Shown here: positions 9,770 to 17,329 of the stretch, in pieces | How the letters are laid out: each line of letters opens with the position of its first letter | Position numbering within the stretch: the stretch's first letter is position 1 | Assembly: GCF_900115685.1 (NCBI RefSeq) | Contig: NZ_FOXJ01000001.1 | Location: 3,009,796-3,073,795 of the forward strand | Reading direction: 5' to 3' | Length of the DNA: 64,000 nt | Source of the DNA: Variovorax sp. 770b2 | Lineage (GTDB): Bacteria > Pseudomonadota > Gammaproteobacteria > Burkholderiales > Burkholderiaceae_C | Notes under the pieces: model-generated | The model's input: only the letters and a program-made list of their open reading frames with translations | Told to the model about the DNA's origin: nothing | The model's database searches: none | Translations under genes and position numbers: made by a program

Positions 9770-10572
9770 GGATGGGATGCGATCCAGGCGCGGTAGTCGG
9801 GGTGCTGGCGCAGGGTCTGGAAGCAGAAGCCCTTGGCCTTCAGGCCGACGATCAGCGGCTCCAGGTTGGCCGGCGCCCATGGGTCCTTGCGCGACCAGAT
9901 GCCCAGGTGCGCGAGCAGGATGTCGCCGGGGCGGATGGTGTCCAGCGCCTGGGTCAGCAGCTTCTCGTTGCTGAACTTCTCGCTCGGCAGCTCGTCGCCG
10001 AGGAAGCCGGCAGGCGCCCAGCCCACGTACTCGAAGCCGCAGGCCTTGGCGGCCGCCAGCAGCTTGGGCGAGGTCTTGCCGCCCGGCGCGCGATACAGCG
10101 GCAGCGGCTTCTTGCCGGTGATGAGCGCCAGGCGGTCGGAGGCCTTGCTGATGTTGGCGCAGTACTCGGCGGCGGTCCAGGTGAACTCGCGGCCGGCGAA
10201 CGCGCCCGCCGAGGGCTTCACGCGGAAGGTCGGCGTGGTGCCCTTCAGATCGGCGCGCCAGTAGGTGTGGTCGTAGGTGTGCGAGGCGAACTCGTTGCCC
10301 TCGGCCGCCCTCGCCTTCCACCACGGCGCCCAGTGGTTGTCCAGGCTGTCGCCGTCGGTCGTGGTGCGCTCGGCCGCGGCAAAGAAGGTGACGCGCACGT
10401 CCTGGCGCTTGAGCACCTCGGCCACCAGCGGCGCAATGCCCATGTGGCCGGTGTCGAAGGTCAGGTAGACCGGCTTTTCGCACGTACCGCCCTGCGCCCA
10501 GGCGGCTGGCACGACGGCAACCGCCATCGCCAGAGCGACGGCCCGGCGGGCGCGGCTAGATGCGCTTGGCAT
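9766..10572 (-). CDS. Secreted polysaccharide deacetylase-like protein
   Basis: This 268-residue protein has an Arg-rich signal peptide (cleavage near residue 26, AWA-QG) and a NodB-type fold. Motif 1 reads TFDTGH (Asp40), motif 2 is SHTYDH (His98 and His102) and motif 3 is RAPGG. Classical enzymes have TFDDG in motif 1; here the second Asp, a usual metal ligand, is Thr, so activity or metal binding may differ. Location outside the cytoplasmic membrane is expected. The ATG overlaps the 3' end of the beta-propeller gene by 17 bases, so the two are probably translated together. Confidence 0.85.
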   Translation of the reverse strand: MPSASSRARRAVALAMAVAVVPAAWAQGGTCEKPVYLTFDTGHMGIAPLVAEVLKRQDVRVTFFAAAERTTTDGDSLDNHWAPWWKARAAEGNEFASHTYDHTYWRADLKGTTPTFRVKPSAGAFAGREFTWTAAEYCANISKASDRLALITGKKPLPLYRAPGGKTSPKLLAAAKACGFEYVGWAPAGFLGDELPSEKFSNEKLLTQALDTIRPGDILLAHLGIWSRKDPWAPANLEPLIVGLKAKGFCFQTLRQHPDYRAWIASHP

Positions 10573-11575
10573 GGTCGAGGGTCCAGACGCCGTGGGGCGA
10601 ACGGCCGACGTTGACTTGCCGCACCACCTTCTGCGTGGCCAGGTCGATCACCGAGAGCTTCTTGGCCCAGCGCGAGGTGACATAGAGCGTCTTGCCGTCG
10701 GCCGAGACGTCCATGCAGTCGGGTCCGCCGGGCACCGCGTAGGTGGCGCTCACCTTCAGCGTCGCGATGTCGATGCGGCTGATGGTGTTGGCCACGCGGT
10801 TGCTCACGAACACGCTCTTGCCATCGCCGGCCGAGCGGAACGCATGGGCGCCCTTGCCGGTGGGAATCTTGCCGACCAGCTTGGGCTCGGCGCCGGCCAC
10901 GTCGAACACCTGCACGCCGTCGCTGCCGGTCAGGCCCACCAGCAGGGTCTTGTCGTTGTGGATGCCGTAGATGTCGGCCGGCATGGCGCCGGTGGCCACG
11001 CGCCAGCGGATGGCCTGGGTGGGCAGGTCGATGGCGATCATCTCGTCGCTGTCCTGCATCGTCACGTAGGCGATGGTGCTGGTGTTGTCGATCCAGATGT
11101 GGCTGGGCGTCTTGCCCGAGGCGATGCGCTTGGCCAGCTTCAGGTCCTTGCCGTCCCAGCGGTAGATGTCCACGTGGTTCAGCCGGTTGCCCGCGGTGAC
11201 GAACCACTTCATGTCGCGCGAGAACTGCAGCTGGTACGGATCGATGATGCCGTAGACCACCCGCTGCACTTCGGCCGTCTTGGGGTTCAGGAAGGTCAAC
11301 GAATCGCCCGCCGAATTGGCCACGATGACCGACCTCTCGTCGGGCGTCATGTAGATATGGTGCGGCTCCTTGCCGGTGGGAATGCGCAGCTTCTCGGTCC
11401 AGTCGACCGGATTGATCACGCTGACGTTGGCGTCCAGCGAGTTGAGGACAAAGATCGGGGGGAGTTCGGGCGGTGCAGCGGCGGCGGTCGCATGGACCAG
11501 CAGGGCTGAAAGGGCTGTCAGGGAAGAAAACAGGAAGGCCGCGATGCGGCCGTTCGGGCGGGCTGGGAGTCGCAA
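10556..11575 (-). CDS. Exported YncE-like beta-propeller protein
   Basis: The reading frame shows repeated blades of the YVTN/cytochrome D1-type beta-propeller: PPIFVLNSLDANVSVIN, EPHHIYMTPDERSVIVANSAGD, YVTSRWAKKLSVIDLATQKVVRQVNVG and others. A signal peptide (AAFLFSSLTALSALLVHATAAAA) precedes them. The start is uncertain. A TTG at 11575 places a short Arg-rich leader before the hydrophobic segment and gives 339 residues; the first in-frame ATG (11701) would overlap rsuA and bury the signal. Such propellers act in the periplasm as binding or scaffold proteins. The gene is coupled to the following deacetylase gene, which hints at a joint role in envelope carbohydrate handling (inference). Confidence 0.75.
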   Translation of the reverse strand: MRLPARPNGRIAAFLFSSLTALSALLVHATAAAAPPELPPIFVLNSLDANVSVINPVDWTEKLRIPTGKEPHHIYMTPDERSVIVANSAGDSLTFLNPKTAEVQRVVYGIIDPYQLQFSRDMKWFVTAGNRLNHVDIYRWDGKDLKLAKRIASGKTPSHIWIDNTSTIAYVTMQDSDEMIAIDLPTQAIRWRVATGAMPADIYGIHNDKTLLVGLTGSDGVQVFDVAGAEPKLVGKIPTGKGAHAFRSAGDGKSVFVSNRVANTISRIDIATLKVSATYAVPGGPDCMDVSADGKTLYVTSRWAKKLSVIDLATQKVVRQVNVGRSPHGVWTLDHAKRI

Positions 11576-11666
11576 GGGAAGGTTCCGGGAAAGAGCTGAG
11601 GATCTTAACGGCCAGCCCTGAAGGCTGGCTGACCGTTTCGGCGCTCTTTCTCTCCCCTTCTTGCCT

Positions 11667-12416
11667 CTACTTTGGTGGTTTCGCGGGCTTGGTCGGCGCA
11701 CGCAGCGCCGCGACCTCTTCGGCCGTCAGCCAGCGCCACTGTCCCGGCGCCAGCTCCTCGGGCAGCGCCAGCTCGCCGATGCGCGAACGGTGCAACCCCT
11801 CGACCCGGTTGCCCACCGCGGCCAGCATGCGCTTGACCTGGTGGTACTTGCCCTCGGTGAGCGTGAGCCGCAGGTGCAGCGGGCTGTCGGATTCGCAGGC
11901 GGCCGCGCGCACCGGCTTCGGGTCGTCGTCCAGCACCACGCCGGCCAGCAGCTTGGCGATCTGCGCCTCGTCCACCGGGTGCTTGGCCGTCACCTCGTAG
12001 ACCTTGGGCACGTGGTGCTTGGGCGAACCCATCTTGTGGATGAATTGGCCGTCGTCGGTCATCAGCAGGAGGCCGGTGGTGTCCTGGTCGAGCCGGCCGA
12101 TGGCCTGCACGCCCTGCACGGCGCCCTTGTTGGGCCGAAGGCGCAGCGGCGAAGGCAGCAGCGTGTAGATGCTCGGGTAGGTCGAGGGCTTCTGCGAGCA
12201 CTCGGTGCCGGCCGGCTTGTGCAGCATCAGGTAGGCCTTCTCGTGGTAGGCCCACCCGGTGCCCTGGACCGTGAAGAGCAGGCCCTCGGGGTCGAGGTCT
12301 TGGAAGGGGTCGTCGACCACCGCGCCCGCGATGGTCACGTGGCCTTGCTGGACCAGCCCCGCGCACACGCGTCGCGTGCCGAAGCCCTGGGTGTAGAGAA
12401 TGTCTTGAAGATGCAT
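11667..12416 (-). CDS. rsuA: 16S rRNA pseudouridine synthase RsuA family
   Basis: This 249-residue protein has an S4-like RNA-binding N-terminus (MHLQDILYTQGFGTRR), the KPAG motif at 67-70 and the catalytic motif GRLDQDTTGLLL with Asp110. The C-terminal TEGKYHQVKRM motif is typical of the RsuA/RluB/E/F branch. The best fit is the enzyme that modifies U516 of 16S rRNA, although RluE-like activity cannot be excluded from sequence alone. The gene has its own upstream separation from ggt, which ends in a terminator only a few bases before this start. Confidence 0.88.
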   Translation of the reverse strand: MHLQDILYTQGFGTRRVCAGLVQQGHVTIAGAVVDDPFQDLDPEGLLFTVQGTGWAYHEKAYLMLHKPAGTECSQKPSTYPSIYTLLPSPLRLRPNKGAVQGVQAIGRLDQDTTGLLLMTDDGQFIHKMGSPKHHVPKVYEVTAKHPVDEAQIAKLLAGVVLDDDPKPVRAAACESDSPLHLRLTLTEGKYHQVKRMLAAVGNRVEGLHRSRIGELALPEELAPGQWRWLTAEEVAALRAPTKPAKPPK

Positions 12417-12424
12417 GAGAAATG

Positions 12425-12457
12425 AAAAAGCGGCCGCGCCTGCAGGGGCACGACCGC
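12425..12457 (-). terminator. Rho-independent terminator after ggt
   Basis: On the minus strand an 11-bp stem, with two G-U pairs and a 6-base loop, is followed by five T. It starts 20 bases after the ggt stop and ends just before the rsuA start. Confidence 0.75.
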
Positions 12458-12476
12458 CTTCGAGTTTGCCGCAGGA

Positions 12477-14213
12477 TCAGTAGCCTGCCGCGAGACCCGT
12501 GTTGCGACGGGGATCGTTGGCGCCGTAGAAGCGGTTGTTGGCCACCGGCTTGCCACCGAGCGACGGTGCGCCGACGATGATCGCCGCGAGATGGTTGGCC
12601 GGTTGCGGCACGGCCAGGTTGTGGCCCATGTCGGTCAGGATCTTGCGGGTGTCGGGGCTCAGCGCGTAGGTCTCGACATTGGTCAGATCGGGCAGCCATT
12701 GCTGGTGGAAGCGCGGCGCATCGACCGCCTCCTGCACGTTCATGCCGTAGTCGATGGCGTTGATCATCGTCAGCAGCACGGCCGTGATGATGCGGCTGCC
12801 GCCCGGCGTGCCGACGACCATCACGGGCTTGCCGTCCTTGGTCACGATGGTCGGGCTCATCGAGCTCAACGGACGCTTGCCGGGAGCGATGGCGTTGGCC
12901 TCGCCCTGCACCAGGCCGTAGAGGTTGGGGACGCCGATCTTCGAGGTGAAATCGTCCATCTCGTCGTTCAGCAGCACACCGGTCTTGGCGGCCGTGATCT
13001 TGGCGCCGAACCAGTCGTTCAGCGTGTAGGTCACCGACACCGCGTTGCCCCACTTGTCGGCAATCGAGTAATGCGTGGTGTTGCTGCCTTCATGCGGCGC
13101 GACGCCGGGCTTGATGTCCTTGGAGACACCGGCCTTCTTCGGATCGATGACCGCGCGGATCTTCTCGGCATAGCCCTTGTCGAGCAGGCGCTCGAGCGGG
13201 TTCTTCACGAAGTCGGGATCGCCCAGGTAGCTGTTGCGGTCCACGTAGGCGTGGCGCATGGCTTCGATCTGGTAGTGCACGGCCTGCGCCGAGTGGTAGC
13301 CCAGGTCCTTGAGCGGGTAACCCTCCAGGATGTTGAGCATCTCGCAGATGACCACGCCGCCCGAGCTGGGCGGGGGCGCCGACACGACGTGGTAGCCGCG
13401 GTAGTCGCACTCGACGGGCGCCAGTTCGCGGGTCTTGTACTGGTCCAGGTCGGCCTGCGTGATCAGGCCCTTGCCGGCCTGGCTCGAGGCCACGATGGCA
13501 TTGCCGACCCAGCCCTTGTAGAAGCCGTCCGGGCCCTTGGCACTGATTTCCCTCAAGGTCTTTGCCAGATCCTTCTGCACCAGCTTCTGGCCGGCCACGA
13601 AGGGCTCGCCCTTGTTCAGGAAGATGGCGCCCGACGCGGCGTCTTCCTTGAAGTCGGCCGTGGCGGTGTTGAGCAGGTCGATGTCGCCCTGCTCCAGCGC
13701 AAAGCCCTTGTCGGCCAGCTGGATCGACGGGGCGAGCAGCGCAGCGCGCTTCATGGTGCCGTACTTCTCGCGCGCGTACTCCATGCCCGAGACGCTGCCG
13801 GGCACGCCGACCGCCAGGTGGCCCTTGGTGCTCAGGCCCTTGATGACGTTGCCGTCCTTGTCCAGGTACATGTTGGCCGTGGCGCCCAGCGGGGCCTTCT
13901 CGCGGAAGTCCAGGAAGGTCTTGCGGCCGTCGGCCAGCTGCACGGTCATGAAGCCGCCGCCGCCCAGGTTGCCCGCCGCCGGGTACACCACCGCCAGCGC
14001 GTAGCCCACGGCCACCGCCGCATCGACCGCGTTGCCGCCGCGCTTGAGCACGTCGACGCCGACCTTGCTTGCCAGGTGCTGCGCGCTCACGACCATGCCG
14101 TTCTCGGCCGCGACCGGGGCCTGCGAGGCCGCCTGCGACGCGCCCGCCGCCGTCAGCGCGAGTGCGGCCGCGACGGCGGCGCGCAGTGTCGGGGTCCAGT
14201 GGAATTGCTGCAT
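12477..14213 (-). CDS. ggt: Gamma-glutamyltransferase
   Basis: This 578-residue periplasmic enzyme has a signal peptide (residues 1 to about 28) and the full gamma-glutamyltranspeptidase fold. The self-cleavage and catalytic Thr is at about residue 379 in SNTTHYS. The small subunit keeps the YTLN motif, RPLSSMSPTIV and GTPGGSRI, which bind the gamma-glutamyl group. The large subunit has the conserved GGNAVDAAVA and GNLGGGGFM motifs. The enzyme matures by autocleavage and hydrolyses or transfers the glutamyl group of glutathione. The gene follows the methyltransferase gene by 66 bases that contain a GAA microsatellite, and is closed by a terminator. Confidence 0.95.
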   Translation of the reverse strand: MQQFHWTPTLRAAVAAALALTAAGASQAASQAPVAAENGMVVSAQHLASKVGVDVLKRGGNAVDAAVAVGYALAVVYPAAGNLGGGGFMTVQLADGRKTFLDFREKAPLGATANMYLDKDGNVIKGLSTKGHLAVGVPGSVSGMEYAREKYGTMKRAALLAPSIQLADKGFALEQGDIDLLNTATADFKEDAASGAIFLNKGEPFVAGQKLVQKDLAKTLREISAKGPDGFYKGWVGNAIVASSQAGKGLITQADLDQYKTRELAPVECDYRGYHVVSAPPPSSGGVVICEMLNILEGYPLKDLGYHSAQAVHYQIEAMRHAYVDRNSYLGDPDFVKNPLERLLDKGYAEKIRAVIDPKKAGVSKDIKPGVAPHEGSNTTHYSIADKWGNAVSVTYTLNDWFGAKITAAKTGVLLNDEMDDFTSKIGVPNLYGLVQGEANAIAPGKRPLSSMSPTIVTKDGKPVMVVGTPGGSRIITAVLLTMINAIDYGMNVQEAVDAPRFHQQWLPDLTNVETYALSPDTRKILTDMGHNLAVPQPANHLAAIIVGAPSLGGKPVANNRFYGANDPRRNTGLAAGY

Positions 14214-14253
14214 GGGAAGTCTCCTCTTTGAGTTGGATGAAGAAGAATGAAAA

Positions 14254-14274
14254 GAAGAAGAAGAAGAAGAAGAA
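14254..14274. repeat. GAA trinucleotide microsatellite, seven units
   Basis: Seven perfect GAA units lie inside a longer purine-only tract (about 14237-14274) on the plus strand, hence TTC repeats in the transcript of the minus-strand genes. The tract lies between the methyltransferase stop and the ggt start. It could vary in length by slippage and alter spacing upstream of ggt; that effect is a guess. Confidence 0.9.
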
Positions 14275-14279
14275 CGAGC

Positions 14280-15875
14280 TCAGGCGGTGAGCAGCGCCTT
14301 GCGCCGCAGGTCCTTCAAGGCCAGCGCCACCTGTTGCTGCGCGAATTCCTTCAGTGCCCCGGGCTCGGTCAGCGGCTGCTCGTCCTTGATGAAGCGCAGG
14401 CGATCGGCCCGCACTTCGCCGGCCAGGTGTTCGGCGAGCGCTTCGTGGGAATGCGCGCCGTCCAGCAGCGGCAGCAGGCTGCGCTCGAGCAGCGTGAGGC
14501 CCACGGGCTCGTGCCACTGGTTGCAGGCATGGGCATTGGCGCCGGCCGTGAGCGCGAGGCCGGGCGCGCCCCGCACGGCTGCCAGGGCTTGCGGCAGGCT
14601 GGTCACGTCGGTCGCCGCGGGCACCGGCGTGCGCCGGAACCGCAAGGCGCCGAGGATCACCAGTTCCTCGAGCATGGCCAGCACGAGGCGCTCGACCGCA
14701 TCGCGCGGCTCGCCGGTGAGCCTTGCCGCGGCATCGACCAGGGCCTCGGCCGATGCGGACGCCGGATAGCGTGTATCGAGCACCTGCGCCACGGCCTTGT
14801 GCACGGGCTGGCGCAGCGTGACCTTGAGGTTGCGGATCGCGTTGCAGGGCTGCTCTCGCGCATCGAGCGTCAGCGCGCCGCCGTCTTCGGCGGTGAACAC
14901 GCCGGCGAATTCCAGTGCGCGGATGCGCGCCGGATCGAGGCGGTAGCGGATGTCTCTCGCGCGCTCCTGCCTGACCAGCAGGGTCTGGCGAAAGGTGCGG
15001 TTGACCAGGAAGTCGAGGTACTGCTCCATCATGATCTGGCTGCCGCCGCATTCGCGCAGCAGCGGATCGCGCACCTTCTCGCCGTAGTTCTGCACGAACA
15101 TGGTCGAGGGCTCCGCGTCGCACAGGTAGGCCAGCCCGCGGGCGTCGGCACGCGCGGCGAATTCCTTGAAGTAGCAGGGCTCGTTGCAGGGCTCCAGGAA
15201 TTCGTGCAGCAGGTAGTAGCCGCTGGAACCGCGCACGATCGGCATGGTCTCTTCGAGCGTCTTCTTGAGCACGCTGTCGGGACGCGCCGACTGCTCCAGG
15301 AACTCGAGCATGCCGCGCGCGTAGGCCAGCTTTTCGTCGGGCGTGTCGCGCGGGCCACCGCGCAGGATCATCGCGTCGCGCACGATCTCGCGCGCCTTCC
15401 AGCCCGGGTACACGTTGTAGCTCACGTAGGCCACGCCGTTCGGCGCGAGGTTCTCCGAGCAGACGCGCAGGATCGCGTCCTGCACCGGGCCCGGCACCCA
15501 GCTGTAGACGCCGTGGCAGACGATGTAGTCGAACTGGCCGAACGAGGCGTCGATGTCGGCGATGTTGAACGCTCTCAACTCGACGTTCGAGAGGCCCGCA
15601 TGCGCGATGGCCGCCACGCCTTGCGACACCTGCACGGTGGACAAATCGACGCCGAGCGCGCTCGCTTCGGGGTGGCGCGCCGCAAAAGGAATCAGGTTGC
15701 CGCCGGCCGCGCAACCCAGTTCCAGCACACGCGCCTTGGCGGGCGCGGGGGCATCGAGTCCGAACAGGAAGGCCAGCGCTTCCAGATGCTCCATCGCGGA
15801 CTGTGGGAACGGATGCGAGTCGTAGGGCACCGTGTCGTAGTAGCTGGTCAGCGTGGAGGTCAGTGAATCCGGCAC
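14280..15875 (-). CDS. SAM-dependent methyltransferase with PKMT-like regulatory and C-terminal domains
   Basis: This 531-residue protein has a class I methyltransferase domain at the N-terminus (about 30-160): motif I VLELGCAAGGN, GVDLS, then DYIVCHGVYSWVP. The remaining 370 residues match the layout of the protein lysine methyltransferase family known from Rickettsia PKMT enzymes. A middle regulatory region runs from about 215 to 310 (YYLLHEFLEPCNEPCYFKEF), and a C-terminal winged-helix-like part contains VGLTLLERSLLPLLDG. The Rickettsia enzymes methylate an outer membrane protein; the target here is unknown. The ATG at 15875 starts the domain normally. The gene is followed by ggt without a terminator. 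Confidence 0.8.
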   Translation of the reverse strand: MPDSLTSTLTSYYDTVPYDSHPFPQSAMEHLEALAFLFGLDAPAPAKARVLELGCAAGGNLIPFAARHPEASALGVDLSTVQVSQGVAAIAHAGLSNVELRAFNIADIDASFGQFDYIVCHGVYSWVPGPVQDAILRVCSENLAPNGVAYVSYNVYPGWKAREIVRDAMILRGGPRDTPDEKLAYARGMLEFLEQSARPDSVLKKTLEETMPIVRGSSGYYLLHEFLEPCNEPCYFKEFAARADARGLAYLCDAEPSTMFVQNYGEKVRDPLLRECGGSQIMMEQYLDFLVNRTFRQTLLVRQERARDIRYRLDPARIRALEFAGVFTAEDGGALTLDAREQPCNAIRNLKVTLRQPVHKAVAQVLDTRYPASASAEALVDAAARLTGEPRDAVERLVLAMLEELVILGALRFRRTPVPAATDVTSLPQALAAVRGAPGLALTAGANAHACNQWHEPVGLTLLERSLLPLLDGAHSHEALAEHLAGEVRADRLRFIKDEQPLTEPGALKEFAQQQVALALKDLRRKALLTA

Positions 15876-15950
15876 GGGTGTCCTTGGGGATCTGGGGAGC
15901 TGGGGGTTGCGATGTGACAGCGCTCGCCGACTATAGCCCCGCGATCAGGC

Positions 15951-15976
15951 AAAAAAAACCCAGCGGTGAAGCTGGG
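15951..15976 (-). terminator. Rho-independent terminator downstream of the small SOS-box gene
   Basis: On the minus strand CCCAGC-(6-base loop)-GCTGGG is followed by eight T. It lies between the small gene at 16045-16293 and the methyltransferase start, which supports transcription of that small gene as a separate unit. Confidence 0.8.
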
Positions 15977-16044
15977 CTCAAGCCTTTCTGCTGGCATGGC
16001 ATCAAGGACCCCGCACAGGTGGCTGGCGGGGGACGGCTGACCCG

Positions 16045-16293
16045 TCAAGGAGAAATGGGGGGAGGCCCTGAAGGCCGCCGGTTGGATGGGACAACAGGCA
16101 CCTGCACCGAGGCTTCCGTGAGAGGCCGAAGCCAATCGACGGCTGCATCGTCGGGCAGCATGGCCCGCAGCCGTGCGTCGCGCCGGAGCGTGCGCGCAAC
16201 GTCTTCCAGTTCGAGGGCATCGACCGTGTGCCAGCGCTGCCGCAACCGATGCGCGCAGGCGGCGATCCAGAGGGTGGCCGGGATGTTTTCCAT
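16045..16293 (-). CDS. Small protein of unknown function beside a LexA box
   Basis: This 82-residue frame starts with MENIPATLWIAACAHRL and has an acidic/basic helical middle (LELEDVARTLRRDARLRAMLPDDAAVDWLRPL) and a Pro-rich tail. I do not recognise the family. Support for a real gene comes from its context: a perfect LexA-type box 13 bases upstream of the ATG and a clear terminator 69 bases after the stop. No strong ribosome binding site is seen. The gene is divergent from another small gene that shares the same box. Confidence 0.6.
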   Translation of the reverse strand: MENIPATLWIAACAHRLRQRWHTVDALELEDVARTLRRDARLRAMLPDDAAVDWLRPLTEASVQVPVVPSNRRPSGPPPISP

Positions 16294-16305
16294 GACGGTA
16301 TTTTA

Positions 16306-16321
16306 CTGTATATTTGTACAG
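16306..16321. promoter_or_regulatory. LexA (SOS) box between two divergent small genes
   Basis: CTGTATATTTGTACAG is a perfect CTGT-N8-ACAG palindrome frame with an AT-rich core, the LexA site form of beta- and gammaproteobacteria. It lies 22 bases upstream of the plus-strand ATG and 12 bases upstream of the minus-strand ATG, so one bound repressor could silence both. Confidence 0.85.
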
Positions 16322-16343
16322 TCTTTTCATCAAGGATGTCACC

Positions 16344-16622
16344 ATGTCTACGACCGAAGATGTAGCTCCCGCCTCCAATCATGCATTGACCGAGGCCCTG
16401 GCCTGGATCTCGAAGTTCGCGCACGCCTGGAAGGCCATCGAGCCCGCCCCCAGGAGCCTCAGCATCGACGGCTTCATCATCTGGGGACCGGTGCTCTACG
16501 AGAAGCACAAGGCCGAGGACCCGGTGAAGCTTGCGCAGCAACTGTTCGGCAAGTCCGGTGCGTATTTCAGGTATCTCTACCCTGGGCAGAAGCCGGGCGC
16601 GGGTGCAGACCTGGCGTCTTAG
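16344..16622 (+). CDS. Small protein of unknown function, probably SOS-controlled
   Basis: This 92-residue protein starts MSTTEDVAPASNHALTEAL; the ATG at 16344 has a good ribosome binding site (AAGGA). An ATG 30 bases upstream would also be in frame but lies at the LexA box, so the later start is preferred. The sequence contains ALAWISKFAHAWKAIEP and an aromatic C-terminal part (YFRYLYPGQKPG). No membrane segment, signal or known motif is visible. The LexA-type box directly upstream predicts induction by DNA damage. Its function is unknown. Confidence 0.75.
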   Translation: MSTTEDVAPASNHALTEALAWISKFAHAWKAIEPAPRSLSIDGFIIWGPVLYEKHKAEDPVKLAQQLFGKSGAYFRYLYPGQKPGAGADLAS

Positions 16623-16631
16623 AATGACCCG

Positions 16632-16844
16632 ATGAATTGGCGCACCACACTGCTTCCGCTTGCCTTGATCACCACCGTCATCACCGGTTGCTCGGCCCCG
16701 AACGAGATCGTGCCGTTTCGCGAAGGCGTGCTGCGTGCGCCCAGCTACACGCTGGCCGCGGACTATTGCAGTGCGAAGGACCTGACGCCCAAGTGGATCG
16801 GCAGAGCGCCCGCGGAATCCGGCGTTCTGTTCCAGTGCTACTGA
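16632..16844 (+). CDS. Small lipoprotein
   Basis: The product is 70 residues long. It starts MNWRTTLLPLALITTVITGCS, a short signal with lipobox I-T-G-C, so Cys20 would be lipidated. The mature part is only about 50 residues and has two more Cys, one of them next to the C-terminus (FQCY), which could form a disulfide. It follows the SOS-box gene by 9 bases and may be co-transcribed with it. It ends 22 bases before a hairpin terminator shared with the tmRNA gene. Its function is unknown. Confidence 0.7.
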   Translation: MNWRTTLLPLALITTVITGCSAPNEIVPFREGVLRAPSYTLAADYCSAKDLTPKWIGRAPAESGVLFQCY

Positions 16845-16863
16845 CGCTCTGTGGGCTGAAATG

Positions 16864-16898
16864 AAAAACGGCAGCCGTTGGTGACAACGACTGCCGTT
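16864..16898. terminator. Bidirectional terminator between the small lipoprotein gene and ssrA
   Basis: An 8-bp outer stem (AACGGCAG with CTGCCGTT) contains an inner CCGTTG/CAACGA helix. On the minus strand it is followed by five T and sits 9 bases after the tmRNA 3' end. It may also stop transcription from the plus strand. Confidence 0.8.
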
Positions 16899-16906
16899 CT
16901 GTTGAG

Positions 16907-17293
16907 TGGTGGAGCTGGGGGGATTTGAACCCCCGTCCGCAAGCCTTCATCGCGCAGTTCTACATGTTTAGTGATCTGATTTGAGTCTCGCTTCCGGAGT
17001 CGCGCAGTCACACGCTAAACCGGACGCCAGCACCCTATTTTCTCGCCCCGACCCAAGGTACCCGGATCGGAGCCAGCCCATGTAATTATCTTTGCAGCCG
17101 GGAGGATTCAGATTGCTCTGTCACCCCCTTGCCCAGCCCATCGGCCTGCTGTTGCAAAGCTCACTGGCAATTAAGCAGCGAGTGCGAAACGTTCGTCGTT
17201 TGCAGTTAGTTTGTTTGAATCTGTTTTACGAGCGCATTCAGCTCGACATGCCCCGCTGCGACTCCGAACCCACGTCGAAACCAGTGCAGCCCC
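16907..17293 (-). ncRNA. ssrA: Transfer-messenger RNA (tmRNA)
   Basis: This RNA rescues stalled ribosomes. The 5' end GGGGCTG pairs with CAGCTCC next to the encoded 3' CCA, forming the acceptor stem, and GGGGGTTCAAATCCCCC forms the T arm. The tag reading frame (17171-17203, minus strand) runs from GCA to TAA and encodes ANDERFALAA, the tag usual in betaproteobacteria. The length is about 387 bases. A -10-like hexamer lies 9 bases before the 5' end and a strong terminator follows the 3' end. Confidence 0.97.
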
Positions 17294-17302
17294 AAGCGTT
17301 GC

Positions 17303-17329
17303 ATTTTAGGCGCTATCGAGCAAATGCAA
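17303..17329 (-). promoter_or_regulatory. Probable sigma-70 promoter of ssrA
   Basis: On the minus strand TTGCAT and TAAAAT are separated by 15 bases, and TAAAAT ends 9 bases before the tmRNA 5' end. The -10 element overlaps the stop codon of gph. Confidence 0.6.

Noticed and set aside
11611..11629. Hairpin GCCAGCC/GGCTGGC after rsuA as a terminator
   Set aside because: No T-run follows on the minus strand and the stem is only 7 bp; it may be a chance palindrome.
16002..16541. A 179-residue minus-strand frame across the LexA box
   Set aside because: It runs through the box and the start of the opposite small gene, and is a different frame from the 82-residue candidate that has a terminator and promoter context.
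16907..16945. A tRNA-like 3' end with T arm and CCA
   Set aside because: It is the tRNA-like part of tmRNA; the matching 5' half lies 350 bases away together with the tag frame, so it is not a separate tRNA gene.
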